Below, piece by piece: positions 44,031 to 53,383 of a stretch of 64,000 bases of DNA. Location: positions 1,292,516 through 1,356,515 of the forward strand of contig JACGCM010000679.1 of the NCBI GenBank assembly GCA_014058105.1. Reading direction: 5' to 3'. Position 1 is the stretch's first letter. Every line of letters starts with the position of its first letter. The stretch comes from Kingdonia uniflora. Taxonomy: Eukaryota > Streptophyta > Magnoliopsida > Ranunculales > Circaeasteraceae. Made by a program: the position numbers and the translations under genes. Below the pieces are notes generated by a model. That model did not search any database and was not told the DNA's origin. It saw nothing but the letters and a program-made list of their open reading frames with translations.

Positions 44031-44300
44031 TCCAACCTACAGCAAGCTCGCCAGATGAAGGGGTTGTCGTATCTCCAGCAATTTCCTTTGATTATACAAT
44101 AGAAGGGAATGGACAACAAATTGGCTGATAGGTTATCTCGACCCCCATTACCAACTATTTCTGCTATGTTGGTTTCTATGCAGATACAACCTTTTATTAC
44201 GTCAGGATATGTTGCAGGATATGATGATCCTAAAGAGCGTAATATGTTTTCGCCAAAAGTTGCTGCCAGGCAAGACATACATTCGTTTTGATTCGTTTCG
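44031..44300 (+). pseudogene. Gypsy3 RNase H C-terminus
   Basis: After the TAG at 44028-44030 the same frame continues QQARQMKGLSYLQQFPLIIQ, a second stop, then KGMDNKLADRLSRPP, the (N)xxADxLSR end of gypsy RNase H. After about 44300 the sequence jumps to near the 3' end; integrase is absent. Confidence 0.72.
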
Positions 44301-44412
44301 AGTTGGGCAGAAGGGTACACTACCGAGTAAGTCAAAGTGGCACAACACAGAATTGGACATTGCCGCATTCCCACATCTCCAGTTCTGGCTTGAGCAGGAG
44401 CTCAAGGCTCCT

Positions 44413-44423
44413 AAAAGGGGGAG
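44413..44423 (+). other. Gypsy3 polypurine tract
   Basis: AAAAGGGGGAG, about 57 bp upstream of the point where LTR homology begins. The true LTR may therefore start closer to it, with the left LTR lacking its first bases. Confidence 0.5.
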
Positions 44424-44479
44424 CCATGATCCAGGAGGATCTGAAGAAGACATGAAGTTCTCAAGTATCTATACTTTTC

Positions 44480-44907
44480 TAAGGTATTCTATTCAAATAG
44501 ATTTTATTCTATTCGAATAGATTTTAGGTATTTCTGCCTGAGGTATTTTATTCAAATAGATTTTTATTCTATTTGAATACATTTATTTTATTCGAACAGA
44601 AACTGTTTCTGTTCGAACAGATGCGTGATTCAGCCTTTTTCCTTTAAGCGGTAATTGTATTTTTGAGGGGTATTTTGCCTCGAGATGTGTTCTTTTAGTA
44701 TTTTAAGTTCCCTAGTATATAAAGGGGACTTAGTTTATTTCTTTTCTATATTAGATCTAGAGAGAAGTTTTAAGGAAGAAGCTTAGGGTTTAGAGTTTAT
44801 TCGTTGTAATTACTTGGATAATACAATTGAATCTCTTATTTTTCCTATATAATTTGGCATTCTTCGTACTTTTCTACTAACAAAAGCTTCTCAATCGAAT
44901 TGTGGAT
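44480..44907 (+). repeat. Gypsy3 3' LTR
   Basis: Counterpart of 41794-42210. TATATAAA lies at 44716-44723. It contains a near-perfect palindrome at 44591-44617 (arms TTCGAACAGAAAC and GTTTCTGTTCGAA around one base) and several CTATTCGAATAG or CTATTTGAAT boxes. Confidence 0.78.
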
Positions 44908-45470
44908 ATATGTATATATATAAGATTATAGTTCGGATTGGTCGGAGCTTGAGTATGCTCGAAGGTTTTTAATCTTTTGAGGAGGTTTGAGCTGAATTTT
45001 TCTAACTTCTTTATGATGGTTCCTCTCCCTATTTATAGGAGATAGAATAGAATGAGTCACCACGAAGAGGTCATATTGCGTGTATACCCTTTTGGGGTAG
45101 TTATCTTGTACTGAAGGTCGGTTCTGCCATTATAGCTGTCTGGCGGCTTGTTTTACTGAATTGTTTGGTAAGCTGTCTGTCAGGTTTGTCTGCCTTCGAC
45201 CATATACTGATATGGTCGAAGTTATCTTGAAACTTGTGTTAGGTTATGTCTGTTGTGCGAATGCTTTCGCTTCAAATCTTTCGGTAGGCTTCGATTCTTT
45301 GGTAGGCTTTGATATGACCTTCGAGTGTTCGGTTAGTCTTGGAAGGCTTTGGGTAGACCATATGTCTTTGGTTGTCTTGTGGGTTCCCTGGGCTTCGAGT
45401 CTTTGGTAGGCTTCGATGTAGCCTTCAAGTATTCGATTAGTCTTGGAAGGCTACGAGTATGCTACTACCA

Positions 45471-46029
45471 GAATCATGTACTTCATTGCGCTATATACTA
45501 TGAGCCACAAGTAATGATTTGAAATCATGTACTTATATAGGATTTCATGAGTAATAGGATATAAACATGGTTTACCTACAAGTAATGATTGGGAATCACT
45601 GACTCGAATACTATGAATTACCTTTATATAAGAAATGTTTATCAAGTACTACTGCTGGTATTGATCTACATGCATAATAGATGTTGGTGACACTCAGAAC
45701 ATTGAGTACCTCCCATGTTGTAACTCTATTTCGGTACTAATAAACTTGACCTCTGTAGATCCGAAAATTCATCTGTAGTTGTAGAATCTAATAAAGACTA
45801 TTGTTGAGAACAATGATTCTCTAAAATAACAAAGTAGGAGCTTGGTTTGCACCCTCACCTCCATATTTAAGAAGACCTGATAATTAATTACTCTATTCTA
45901 TTCTAGTATTATATAACAATGGATAATTTTGTATTCGGTAGTGCAACTCTACTATAATGTTATGAGGAGAAATACTTGAGGTAAATAGAGATATTGAAAT
46001 ATTCTATTAAACTTTCTACTCTTCAAATA
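45471..46029 (+). other. Copia1 leader, 3' part
   Basis: Noncoding. Contains two copies of ACAAGTAATGATT(T/G)G, near 45504 and 45577. A third copy ends at the Tat2 insertion point (36549-36567), showing that the leader was repetitive before Tat2 inserted. Confidence 0.45.
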
Positions 46030-46290
46030 TTGCTCTTTCGAGACAATATTTGATAGATCGCTGTGCACGCAAACCTAATTCAAGTTTTCCTCATTTCTGA
46101 GCAAAACAATGAGCTACTAGTTAGGAACCTTAAGTTTATGCATACTAAGAGTATCTATGTGCTAGGGCCGCACAATAGTAGGTCTAGTAGTAGGGGAAGT
46201 TGCGGACAGGGTCACAATCGTAGATGGACGAGATGTGGTAACAATAGTAGGATTAAATTCCAGCCATCAGTAACCTGAGGCAAGGGGAAC
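46030..46290 (+). pseudogene. Copia1 gag C-terminal fragment
   Basis: The plus-strand frame 46063-46278 reads LISEQNNELLVRNLKF, then an Arg/Gly/Ser-rich tail (SRSSSRGSCGQGHNRRW). This matches the LLxAEQNNELLxxNH...GRGRGRG ending of copia gag. The zinc knuckle is not intact. Upstream gag is not recognisable. Confidence 0.6.
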
Positions 46291-46789
46291 AAGAAGTTCA
46301 CCAATGGACCAAAAATGGAATAGGAAGAATTCTAAAATAGATACAAGATAGTCAGGCACGGGATTGCAAGGCACCCCAGACAATCTAAAGAGATCTTCCC
46401 TAGACTTATTACGTAATTACAGCTGGCGTACACCTCGTCACGGTAGAGTCTATGGCCTTAGATTTCTCTCATGATACCAATGCAGCTTTGGATCAAGTAC
46501 TAAGAATGAACAGTTAAAAATTCTCAATAGATGAATGGTGTCACCTAGAGAGCATTACCAAGTAGTAACTTTACTTATTGCAGAGAAGTAGTTTTACTTT
46601 ATTATTACTATCATTGACTGAATTGGGAACTCTTCACTAGTTAGTTTAATAGAATACTCGTGACATGCACTGGTTCGATATCCCATCTATGAGATTGTTC
46701 TTTGATTTTTTTTTTTGAATTTATTGTTTGGGAAGTAATTAAATTCCATATATGATAGTTAATCTACTATATGCAGCCTGCCTATGGAT

Positions 46790-47130
46790 CTATCTACTCA
46801 TTGAGCATTGCTGATAATTGAATGAGTGGTGACACATGTCTAAGAGACATTAGTACTGCATACTCGATCCTTTTGAGATATAAGCATATTTTTTATCTCT
46901 AACCTTGTGGATCGGGGATATCACAAATATCATTGACACGACCAACATGATAGAACGCACTGAGTGCGTCACGCTATTACTCCCTAACGGTACGATACGA
47001 GGTATCTAGTCCGCTTTATACACTAATAAATCCAGTCGGATTTTATTGAGTTTTAGGGAGATACATGATAAGGCTTATCACGTAAAGACTATCAGAGAAA
47101 ATGACATACAAGGTTCTGTACATTCCCTCT
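46790..47130 (+). pseudogene. Copia1 protease
   Basis: The frame around 46849 reads DTCLRDISTAYSILLRYKHIF, corresponding to the copia protease (V/I)ADTxTTHTILRDKKYF. A further block, TECVTLLLPNGTIRGI in the adjoining frame, corresponds to GxGxATILLPxGTxxxI. The catalytic D-(S/T)-G and the surrounding frames are disrupted by stops. Confidence 0.65.
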
Positions 47131-47199
47131 ATGTTTAAAGGTTAGAACATGTTATTGGAACGGTTTCCAATACACTCTTCCAGGCTAGGATAATGAGGA

Positions 47200-47970
47200 G
47201 AATTATCGAGAATACATTTCGACTTTCCTTAAAATGAGAAAAAAAATCCAGAGAGTGTACGTGTAACGATTACTTTTAAGGAAACTCTATTACTCGTGCT
47301 AGTATAACCAAGGTGGAGTAGGATCCCCAATCTTTGCTCCAAACGCATCCATGGAGACACATGTGGACCTATCCATCTACATAGTGGCCCCCTTGAGTAT
47401 TTATGGTCATAATAGACCCATCTTAGAGATGGTCTTACGTTTGCCTGCTATTAACATCTAGGAATATAAGATTAACATGACTTCTCACTTAAATTATTCG
47501 ATCGCAAGCTCAGTTCTTTGATTTATCGATCAAGTCGATCGATGCGACTTTACTGGGGCTTGTGAATTTGACTCACAGGCTTTTGATGATTATTTTATCG
47601 CTAAATCAGATATATGATTGACCATCGTGAGTACCCCATACCATACCCAACTCGAGATTAGCGGAGAACCTAATCAAGCGATTTAGGATAATCGTTGGGC
47701 TACTGTTATTACGATCACAGCTTCCAGCTAGTGTATGGGATATGTATTTTTCTTTAGCATCACTGATTAGAATTCGTCCCATAGAAAATCATCAAAATTT
47801 TCCCAAAAGTAACTATTAACTGGGTCGAAGCCCGGTGTTTCCCAACGATGAACATTTGGATGTTTTGTATAGGTGCCAATCGCACCACCACAATGAATGA
47901 AGATAGAACCCTCAACGTCGGCTTCGTATTACGTGAGTTATGATTCGCATCTATTACTAGATATTTGAAG
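47200..47970 (+). pseudogene. Copia1 integrase
   Basis: At 47350-47480 the shifted frames read HMWTYPST*WPP and VFMVIIDPS*RWSYVCLL, corresponding to GDICGPIHPPCGPFRYFMVLIDASTRWSHVCLL. Remnants of the core continue to 47600 and of the C-terminal part to about 47960. Many stops; dead. Confidence 0.62.
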
Positions 47971-47999
47971 CCCACTGACGAAATATATACCGCAAGGTA

Positions 48000-49430
48000 G
48001 ACTGTCACTTTGATTAGATAATATTCCTAGCATTGGGAAGAGATATGGCAATCAATGCTGAGGATGTTTCCAAAATTAGTTGGAAAACACCATCATTGTC
48101 TCATCTAAGTCCCTTTACATAAGTTAAGTGATAATAAGGTTTAACGGATTAAAAACTTACAATAGGTCACAAATGAATTGCTAGATATATTCATAAGCAT
48201 TGTTGAAGTGTCGTATGTGTATGTACCTACAAGTAATATACCTACAAAACTGAACATTCAGGGGGAATTAACACCGTAAGCGAATATGTGGCTCGTTCTT
48301 TGTGCGGAACACCATTGGAAGAAAGTATTTTGAGCCGGGGAGCTACAGAATAAGGGACAAATATGACTAATATTATAGTCGGTTCACTGAGGATAGAACC
48401 ACCCATCGACGAGGTAATAGTAACTATGCGACCAGTTGATACATTACGTTTCGGTACTGATCAGTCTGTAAAGTTGTCGAGGATAAGCTAGACATGCGTC
48501 TTATATAATTACCACATATCTATATGGGAAACTAAATACACATATTTACATGAAGCCACCCGGGGAGGTATAAGCTTCTGAAAACAATTAAGCCCGACAC
48601 ACGAGGTGTATACATAATAAAATTGGAAAAGTTATTATTGACTTGAAGCAATCAGAAACCATGTGACATAGTAAGTTGACTAAGTATTTGAAGGTCGGGG
48701 ACTTTACAAATATTCTTATCTATTCATGCTTTCTTATTTAGAACACAGATATAAACTTAAGTCATCATAATAGTAGACTAAATGATTTAGATATCATTAG
48801 AACTCTGGGGGAGATCGCGAGAACCGCCAAATACCTTAGGAAGGAATTCAAATAAAAGACCTTGGGAAATCCAGTATTGTCTCAATTTGCAGATCGAATA
48901 TCTTTGTAGTGGCATACTCGTACACCAAACAATTTATATCGGAAAAGTTATCTAATACTTCGGTATTGATGCAACACATGATTGTAAGTCATTTATTGTA
49001 CGTCCATCACTTGGAATTAGACAACGACATCTTTCACCATCCTAATGGAGGGGGGGGGGGAGAAACATTTAGGGCGTGACACAATAGCTAGGAGGTACTT
49101 TGCTATAGCTAGTTGGGTATACTAAACCCGATGACTCATTTGCAGTAAATTATTTGGTTTGCCATAGTTTTGTTCCTACCTAAAGGCACTGGAATAAGAT
49201 CAAGCACATTATCAGGCATCTGATTGGCATGAAAGACTGGGGTCTGTTCTACTCGAAATGGTAAACGTAAAATTATAGGGTACGCCAATACAAAATATTT
49301 GTCAGACCCACATAGATGTCATTGTCAAATGAATTATGTGTTTATGTACGGGGATACAACAAACTCTCAGAGATCGATGAAGTAAACGACATTAGTTACA
49401 TCATCGAACCACGAAGAAATTCTTACACTT
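48000..49430 (+). pseudogene. Copia1 reverse transcriptase
   Basis: Strongly decayed. Near 48770-48800 the frame reads RLNDLDIIRTLGEI where copia RT has YVDDLNIIGTxEEL, so the catalytic YVDD is lost. It is followed by AKYLRKEFK*KTLGNPV (YLKKEFEMKDLG). A G-run (about 49050-49060) lies in this interval. Confidence 0.62.
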
Positions 49431-49439
49431 AATGAAGCT

Positions 49440-49750
49440 GGCAGAGAATGATGGTTGTGCTCCAAGGTGCATCACATCAACTGAAGTTGGGGCATGTTCT
49501 ATCCAAAGATAAAGCATCGACTCTGTATGAAGACAACTCAGCATGCATCATCAAAGTCAATGGCAATTTTATCAATGGCGACAGGACGAAGCACATTTCA
49601 CAAAAGTCATTCCATACTTACGAATTACAAAAGGCGAATGAGATTAACGTTATTCAAGACATTTAAGAAGATAACTTTACAAACTTATTCACGAAGACTC
49701 TTGCACCACTTACGTTCAAGCAGCTGGTATACGAAATCGGCATACAAAAG
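49440..49750 (+). pseudogene. Copia1 RNase H
   Basis: Reads STLYEDNSACIIKVNGNFIN, GDRTKHISQKSFHTYELQKA, NEINVIQDI, stop, EDNFTNLFTKTLAPLTFKQL. This is the copia RNase H C-terminus (VxYEDNxACI, KHIxxKFFxxHxL, DxLTK) with a single stop at about 49664 in an otherwise good frame. It is the best preserved domain of the element. Confidence 0.75.
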
Positions 49751-50049
49751 TTTTATTTATCAATATCTCAGGGGGATACATCTCAGGGAGATAGATCTCG
49801 GGGGAGATTGACGGCAGGGGGACTAATCCCGTCCTTAAGTGGACGCATGCGTGTTGTACTCTTTTTCCTGATAGTGCAGTTTGTATCCTAGGAGGATTTA
49901 CTGACTAAAGGTTTTGATGAGGCAACGCATACGCGTTCGCAACCTATACAAGACATAGGATTATACTCTTTCCTTGTACAACTTTTTGCCCAAAGGGGGT
50001 TTTGCTAGGCAAAGGTTTTGACAAGGCAAGTCGTCCTGATATGGAACAC

Positions 50050-50061
50050 CCCAAGGGGGAG
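50050..50061 (+). other. Copia1 polypurine tract
   Basis: CCCAAGGGGGAG ends immediately before the TG of the 3' LTR at 50062. Confidence 0.75.
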
Positions 50062-50296
50062 TGTTAGGACTTGGGTCCGACTCAAGGTAGGAACCCAACT
50101 GGGTTGTGGTGTCCTATTGGACTCCTGACAAGCTCATTTTCCATTAGGGTTTATGGGTTAAGTATATAACCCTATTAAGGGTTAAGTATTTGTAACCATA
50201 GAGAAACACAAACATCTATCAATAATATCTCTCTACTCTTCTCTCACAATTATGTTTGTGTTATGATTGTCTAGTAGAATAGAATATTATCCACCA
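50062..50296 (+). repeat. Copia1 3' LTR
   Basis: 235 bp, TGTTAGGA...TATCCACCA. TATATAA lies at 50163-50169. Closely related to 34501-34743. Followed by tatag (50297-50301), the partial target duplication. Confidence 0.85.
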
Positions 50297-52395
50297 TATA
50301 GTTTATTATTATTTCTAAAACCTAAGTGCCAGTTTCCCTAATAATAACCAAACTTAAACCTATATCTACAAGCCAATTTGGGGGTCTCAAGTGTTGAATC
50401 AAAGCTCTATGTGTTGATTGACGTTTTAAAGTCCTTCCTCTACAATAAGGGAAATGCCATTGTTAAGAGCCATTGTTTCTTGTTTGAAATAGAAAATAAT
50501 CACTCCATCGCTTTCTCAAGATACTAGCCCGGTTAATGAGTCTTTACACGAGAATTCGGATCCAGCCATTGGCATTCCTAAAGATGCGTGTTTGTAGTTA
50601 ACTATGGGATGATTTTGCAAACAAGCAAGAGATGAGTGAAAGAGAAGATGGAATTTGGTTTGGGAGAGAAGTAAAGAAGAGGAAGATGGAAATAGAATAC
50701 ATCAAAAGGAAAAAAATAAATAGAAATGAGTATAAAAAACACTTCCTACGGTTGTTTGACTAGAAGTCTACCCGTATTTGATGTCCAGTGTGATGACAAT
50801 TCCCGTCTTGACCCATAAAGCGTCAACCATTATTCAAATATCTCACTTTTATCAATCGTACTTAATATCCTGGACAGCTTCGATGAAGAAAATGCAAATG
50901 AAAATGATATTCCAGGCTTCCAACAAACCATACCAAAAAACACCGCAGTTTTATGAAGGTTTTAGGGGGCCTGCAATTTAGTAACTATTTTAATTTCCGA
51001 TTCACTTTATACCAAGCACCTGCAAAACCAAATTCCGGAAATATAAAAATACATGTTTTCAGCTGCTTGTCTATTCCCCAAGTTATTCAGCCAATCCATG
51101 GTCTAACATGGCCAAACCTCACAGCATCGCATGTTACAGAGGAACTATACAAACTGATCAGTGATCAGAGATGGATCATGACTGAAGGCACAGGATAACA
51201 TGTCTGAGTCCTCCACATTTCCAAGAGAGTAAGATCATAAACAAATTAACAGTACTATATAATGAAAACATTTATCTGTAACAGAACTAGCACAGTCGTG
51301 CACTAGTCAGTCAGTAAAATGGCACACAAATAATCTCCCCGCTGTTTGGTCAAGCCTAAAAGTAATCATTTCTCTTTTGCACTTCTCACTTTTACACTTA
51401 AAACAGCCATAGCATTTCACAAGTAAAATACACATCTAGAAAATTTACAACTGCAGAAAGAGGAATTCTACTTTGTCACAACAACTACCATTCCAATAAA
51501 AGGTGACAATATTCAAGCTTTCAGAACAATCAAACATCATTTATCACATGATTTAGGACTTGCAACATCTCTAAAATACTGATTATCTTGATTAATTGAT
51601 AAAAATTTCTGTCATCTACTCACAACATAAGGTATCAAACCACAAATAGTATCTCCCCACAGAATGTACAAAAATTGAGTTATATCAGAACCAAATATAT
51701 ATAATAATAATAAACTAATTCATTATGCAGCTCTAGCAAACTGACGGTGTAATCCAAAGGGGACTTGTATCATTTGCAAAGTAACTTTTGAAGTCAATTT
51801 CTATGTAATTCACATTCTGATCGCCTACATTGTACATACCAAAACTGTCTTGACGAGTGTCTGTAAGTAAAAGCAGTTTCATCTGAGTACATTGTAAATG
51901 GAGGTTGGTGACTACGATTTTCTCTATAACGACAGATCACAATGACTTGCAAATTGCACTGAATCGGGTAAGACGACACAGTCGTTAGCTGGGATTCAAT
52001 TAACCCTTAATTGCTGTCAGTCGTTCGACCGCTTACCCTTGCTTAGACAAGGACTCAACCTGCACAAATTAATGAGAATAAATAAACAAACGTATCCTTT
52101 TGAGTAAAAACTTGTACACATATTGTAAAATCAATAAATGTGCATATTAAAGATTTTATCATAAAGATTAGAGTAAAAACAGAGTGGCAACTGAAGCTAT
52201 GTTCCACTATCAATCATTAATGCCTTAACCAAATGGCAACTGAAAAAATTCGCAGATATTCGAATACGAAACAGAATGACAACTGAAGTAGTGTTCCGAT
52301 ATCACTTACCAAGGCATTAACAGAGGGGGCAGCCGCGACTAAAGATTTATCCTAGATTATAGAACACAGAACACCATAGCTTGTTCAGAGATACA
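50297..52395. other. Intergenic or 3' flanking DNA, no gene recognised
   Basis: AT-rich. Short open frames (50778-50981, 50953-51198, 51794-51979) show no known motif. The right part is downstream of the Agenet gene and may contain its 3' UTR. A short minus-strand block at about 52041-52063 between an AG and a GTAAGC could be a UTR exon. Confidence 0.4.
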
Positions 52396-53307
52396 TCACA
52401 ACTCCATAACCTGAGAGGAAGGGGTGAACCATTTGCCATTGAGCCAATCCTGATGAGGCCTCAAATCAGAATGTGCAAACTCGTATCTCTCATTCGTTTC
52501 TTTAAAGTCAACAATGTACCTTGGGCCTTTTAGAACTTTAAAAACCACACCCACCCACCACCCATCATTATGCAAAGCATCAACTTCTTGAAGCCGCTTA
52601 AAACATCGGATCTGCGGGTCAGGAGGGGGAGGCCTTATGTGAAATATGTCTACCTCTTCCCTTAAAAAAGTTGTATTGTCATCTGCCATCAGTCTCTCGT
52701 ACTCCACCAAAAAATTGTCATTCCCAATTACTTCTACAACTTCAGCGCTAAACCAAGCACCAATAAAACCTTCTTCATCACTGCTCACCTCTACCCGTGC
52801 CCCCTCTCTGAACTCCACTTTCACCTTATAAGAATTGTTCTCAACAGTTCTCAACAAAGTTGACTTACTCTCAAAGTTCTGCGGCTCCTCCAATGGTGGA
52901 ACCCAGTTCCCATCAACCCACTCTCGATGCAACCTCAGATTTGCTGCCCCAAATTCAATCTCCTCCTTCGACCTCCTAAAGTACAATGAATACCTCGAAC
53001 TCCCAAGAACTTCTGTAACAATTCCTTCCCACCACCCATCATCGTGAAACGCGTCAACCTCGTCGCTAATTTCATATCGAACCCGACCGACATCTCGAGG
53101 CGGAACAGGTCTAACATTGATCACATCAACGAACTCTCTCAAGGGTTTACAACTTCTATCAGTTAACAGATTTTTGTACTCGAGAAAGATCTTCTTCTTC
53201 TTCGAAACCCCCCGGAGTACAGTCGCAGTGTACCATGAACCTTTAAGTCCTTTTTCGCTCGAAACCTCAACCTCAGATCTCTTGATGAAGGGTGAATTGC
53301 CCGCCAT
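52396..53307 (-). CDS. Agenet (Tudor-like) domain protein, 303 aa
   Basis: Single-exon ORF from ATG 53305-53307 in a strong plant start context (AACAATGGCG) to TGA 52396-52398. Two tandem pairs of Agenet domains: residues about 10-72 (VEVSSEKGLKGSWYTATVL), 75-140 (DEVDAFHDDGWWEGIVTEVL), 168-232 (ARVEVSSDEEGFIGAWFSAE) and 238-300 (QEVDALHNDGWWVGVVFKVL). The two halves are clearly an internal duplication. Agenet domains are plant Royal-family (Tudor-like) folds, several of which bind modified histone tails; some plant members also have a C-terminal DUF724, absent here. No signal peptide. The ORF is intact with biased codons and is the best candidate for a live gene in the window. The specific ligand cannot be told. 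Confidence 0.88.
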   Translation of the reverse strand: MAGNSPFIKRSEVEVSSEKGLKGSWYTATVLRGVSKKKKIFLEYKNLLTDRSCKPLREFVDVINVRPVPPRDVGRVRYEISDEVDAFHDDGWWEGIVTEVLGSSRYSLYFRRSKEEIEFGAANLRLHREWVDGNWVPPLEEPQNFESKSTLLRTVENNSYKVKVEFREGARVEVSSDEEGFIGAWFSAEVVEVIGNDNFLVEYERLMADDNTTFLREEVDIFHIRPPPPDPQIRCFKRLQEVDALHNDGWWVGVVFKVLKGPRYIVDFKETNERYEFAHSDLRPHQDWLNGKWFTPSSQVMEL

Positions 53308-53315
53308 TGTTGTTA

Positions 53316-53380
53316 AAACCCTAAAAATTCAGAGCTTCAAAACCCTAGAGAGAGAAAGTTAAAGAGAGAGAGAGAGAAGA
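53316..53380 (-). promoter_or_regulatory. Leader or promoter of the Agenet gene: two telo-box motifs and a GA tract
   Basis: AAACCCTAA (53316-53324) and AAACCCTAG (53340-53348) lie 9 and 33 bp upstream of the ATG, with a (GA)n tract at about 53348-53383. Telo-boxes near start sites are typical of many plant genes active in dividing cells and are bound by TRB/PRC-linked factors. Use here is inferred. Confidence 0.5.
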
Positions 53381-53383
53381 GAG

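Larger units (their letters stand above)
41794..44907 (+). mobile_element. Short, internally deleted Ty3/gypsy element (Gypsy3)
   Basis: Plus strand, about 3.1 kb: LTRs about 417 and 428 bp (41794-42210 and 44480-44907), tRNA-Met-type PBS, a gag-protease ORF of 475 codons that runs into a piece of RNase H, and a purine tract. RT, most of RNase H and integrase are missing. It sits inside the Tat2 5' LTR in an AT-rich target (TATATATA on both sides), so the exact ends and duplication cannot be fixed by eye. Confidence 0.78.
36568..45470 (-). mobile_element. Second Tat-type element (Tat2), 3'-truncated
   Basis: Minus strand. The 5' LTR (41581-45470) is interrupted by another element; a PBS, gag, protease, RT, RNase H and integrase follow. 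Only about 109 bp of the 3' LTR (36568-36676) remain, joined directly to integrase. Flanking GAAT (36564-36567 and 45471-45474) is consistent with a 4 to 5 bp duplication. It sits in the leader of Copia1. The deletion took the integrase C-terminus, the whole 3' noncoding region and most of the 3' LTR. Confidence 0.8.
41581..45470 (-). repeat. Tat2 5' LTR, split by a gypsy insertion
   Basis: Plus-strand start TGTAGGGG; likely end CTACTACCA at 45470, just before GAAT. The LTR is about 780 bp once 41794-44907 is removed. Minus-strand TATAAATA (45030-45037) is the probable core promoter. Repeats of CTTCGA/GGTAGGCTTCGA are seen at 45270-45460. Confidence 0.7.
34501..50296 (+). mobile_element. Degenerate Ty1/copia retrotransposon (Copia1) with a nested Tat element
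   Basis: LTRs at 34501-34743 and 50062-50296 (TGTTAGGA...CA), flanks gatag (34496-34500) and tatag (50297-50301), one mismatch in a 5 bp duplication. The order gag, protease, integrase, RT, RNase H on the plus strand (46030-49750) is the copia order. Without the nested Tat2 element it is about 6.9 kb. Every domain is full of stops and frameshifts, so this is an old copy. Confidence 0.82.
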
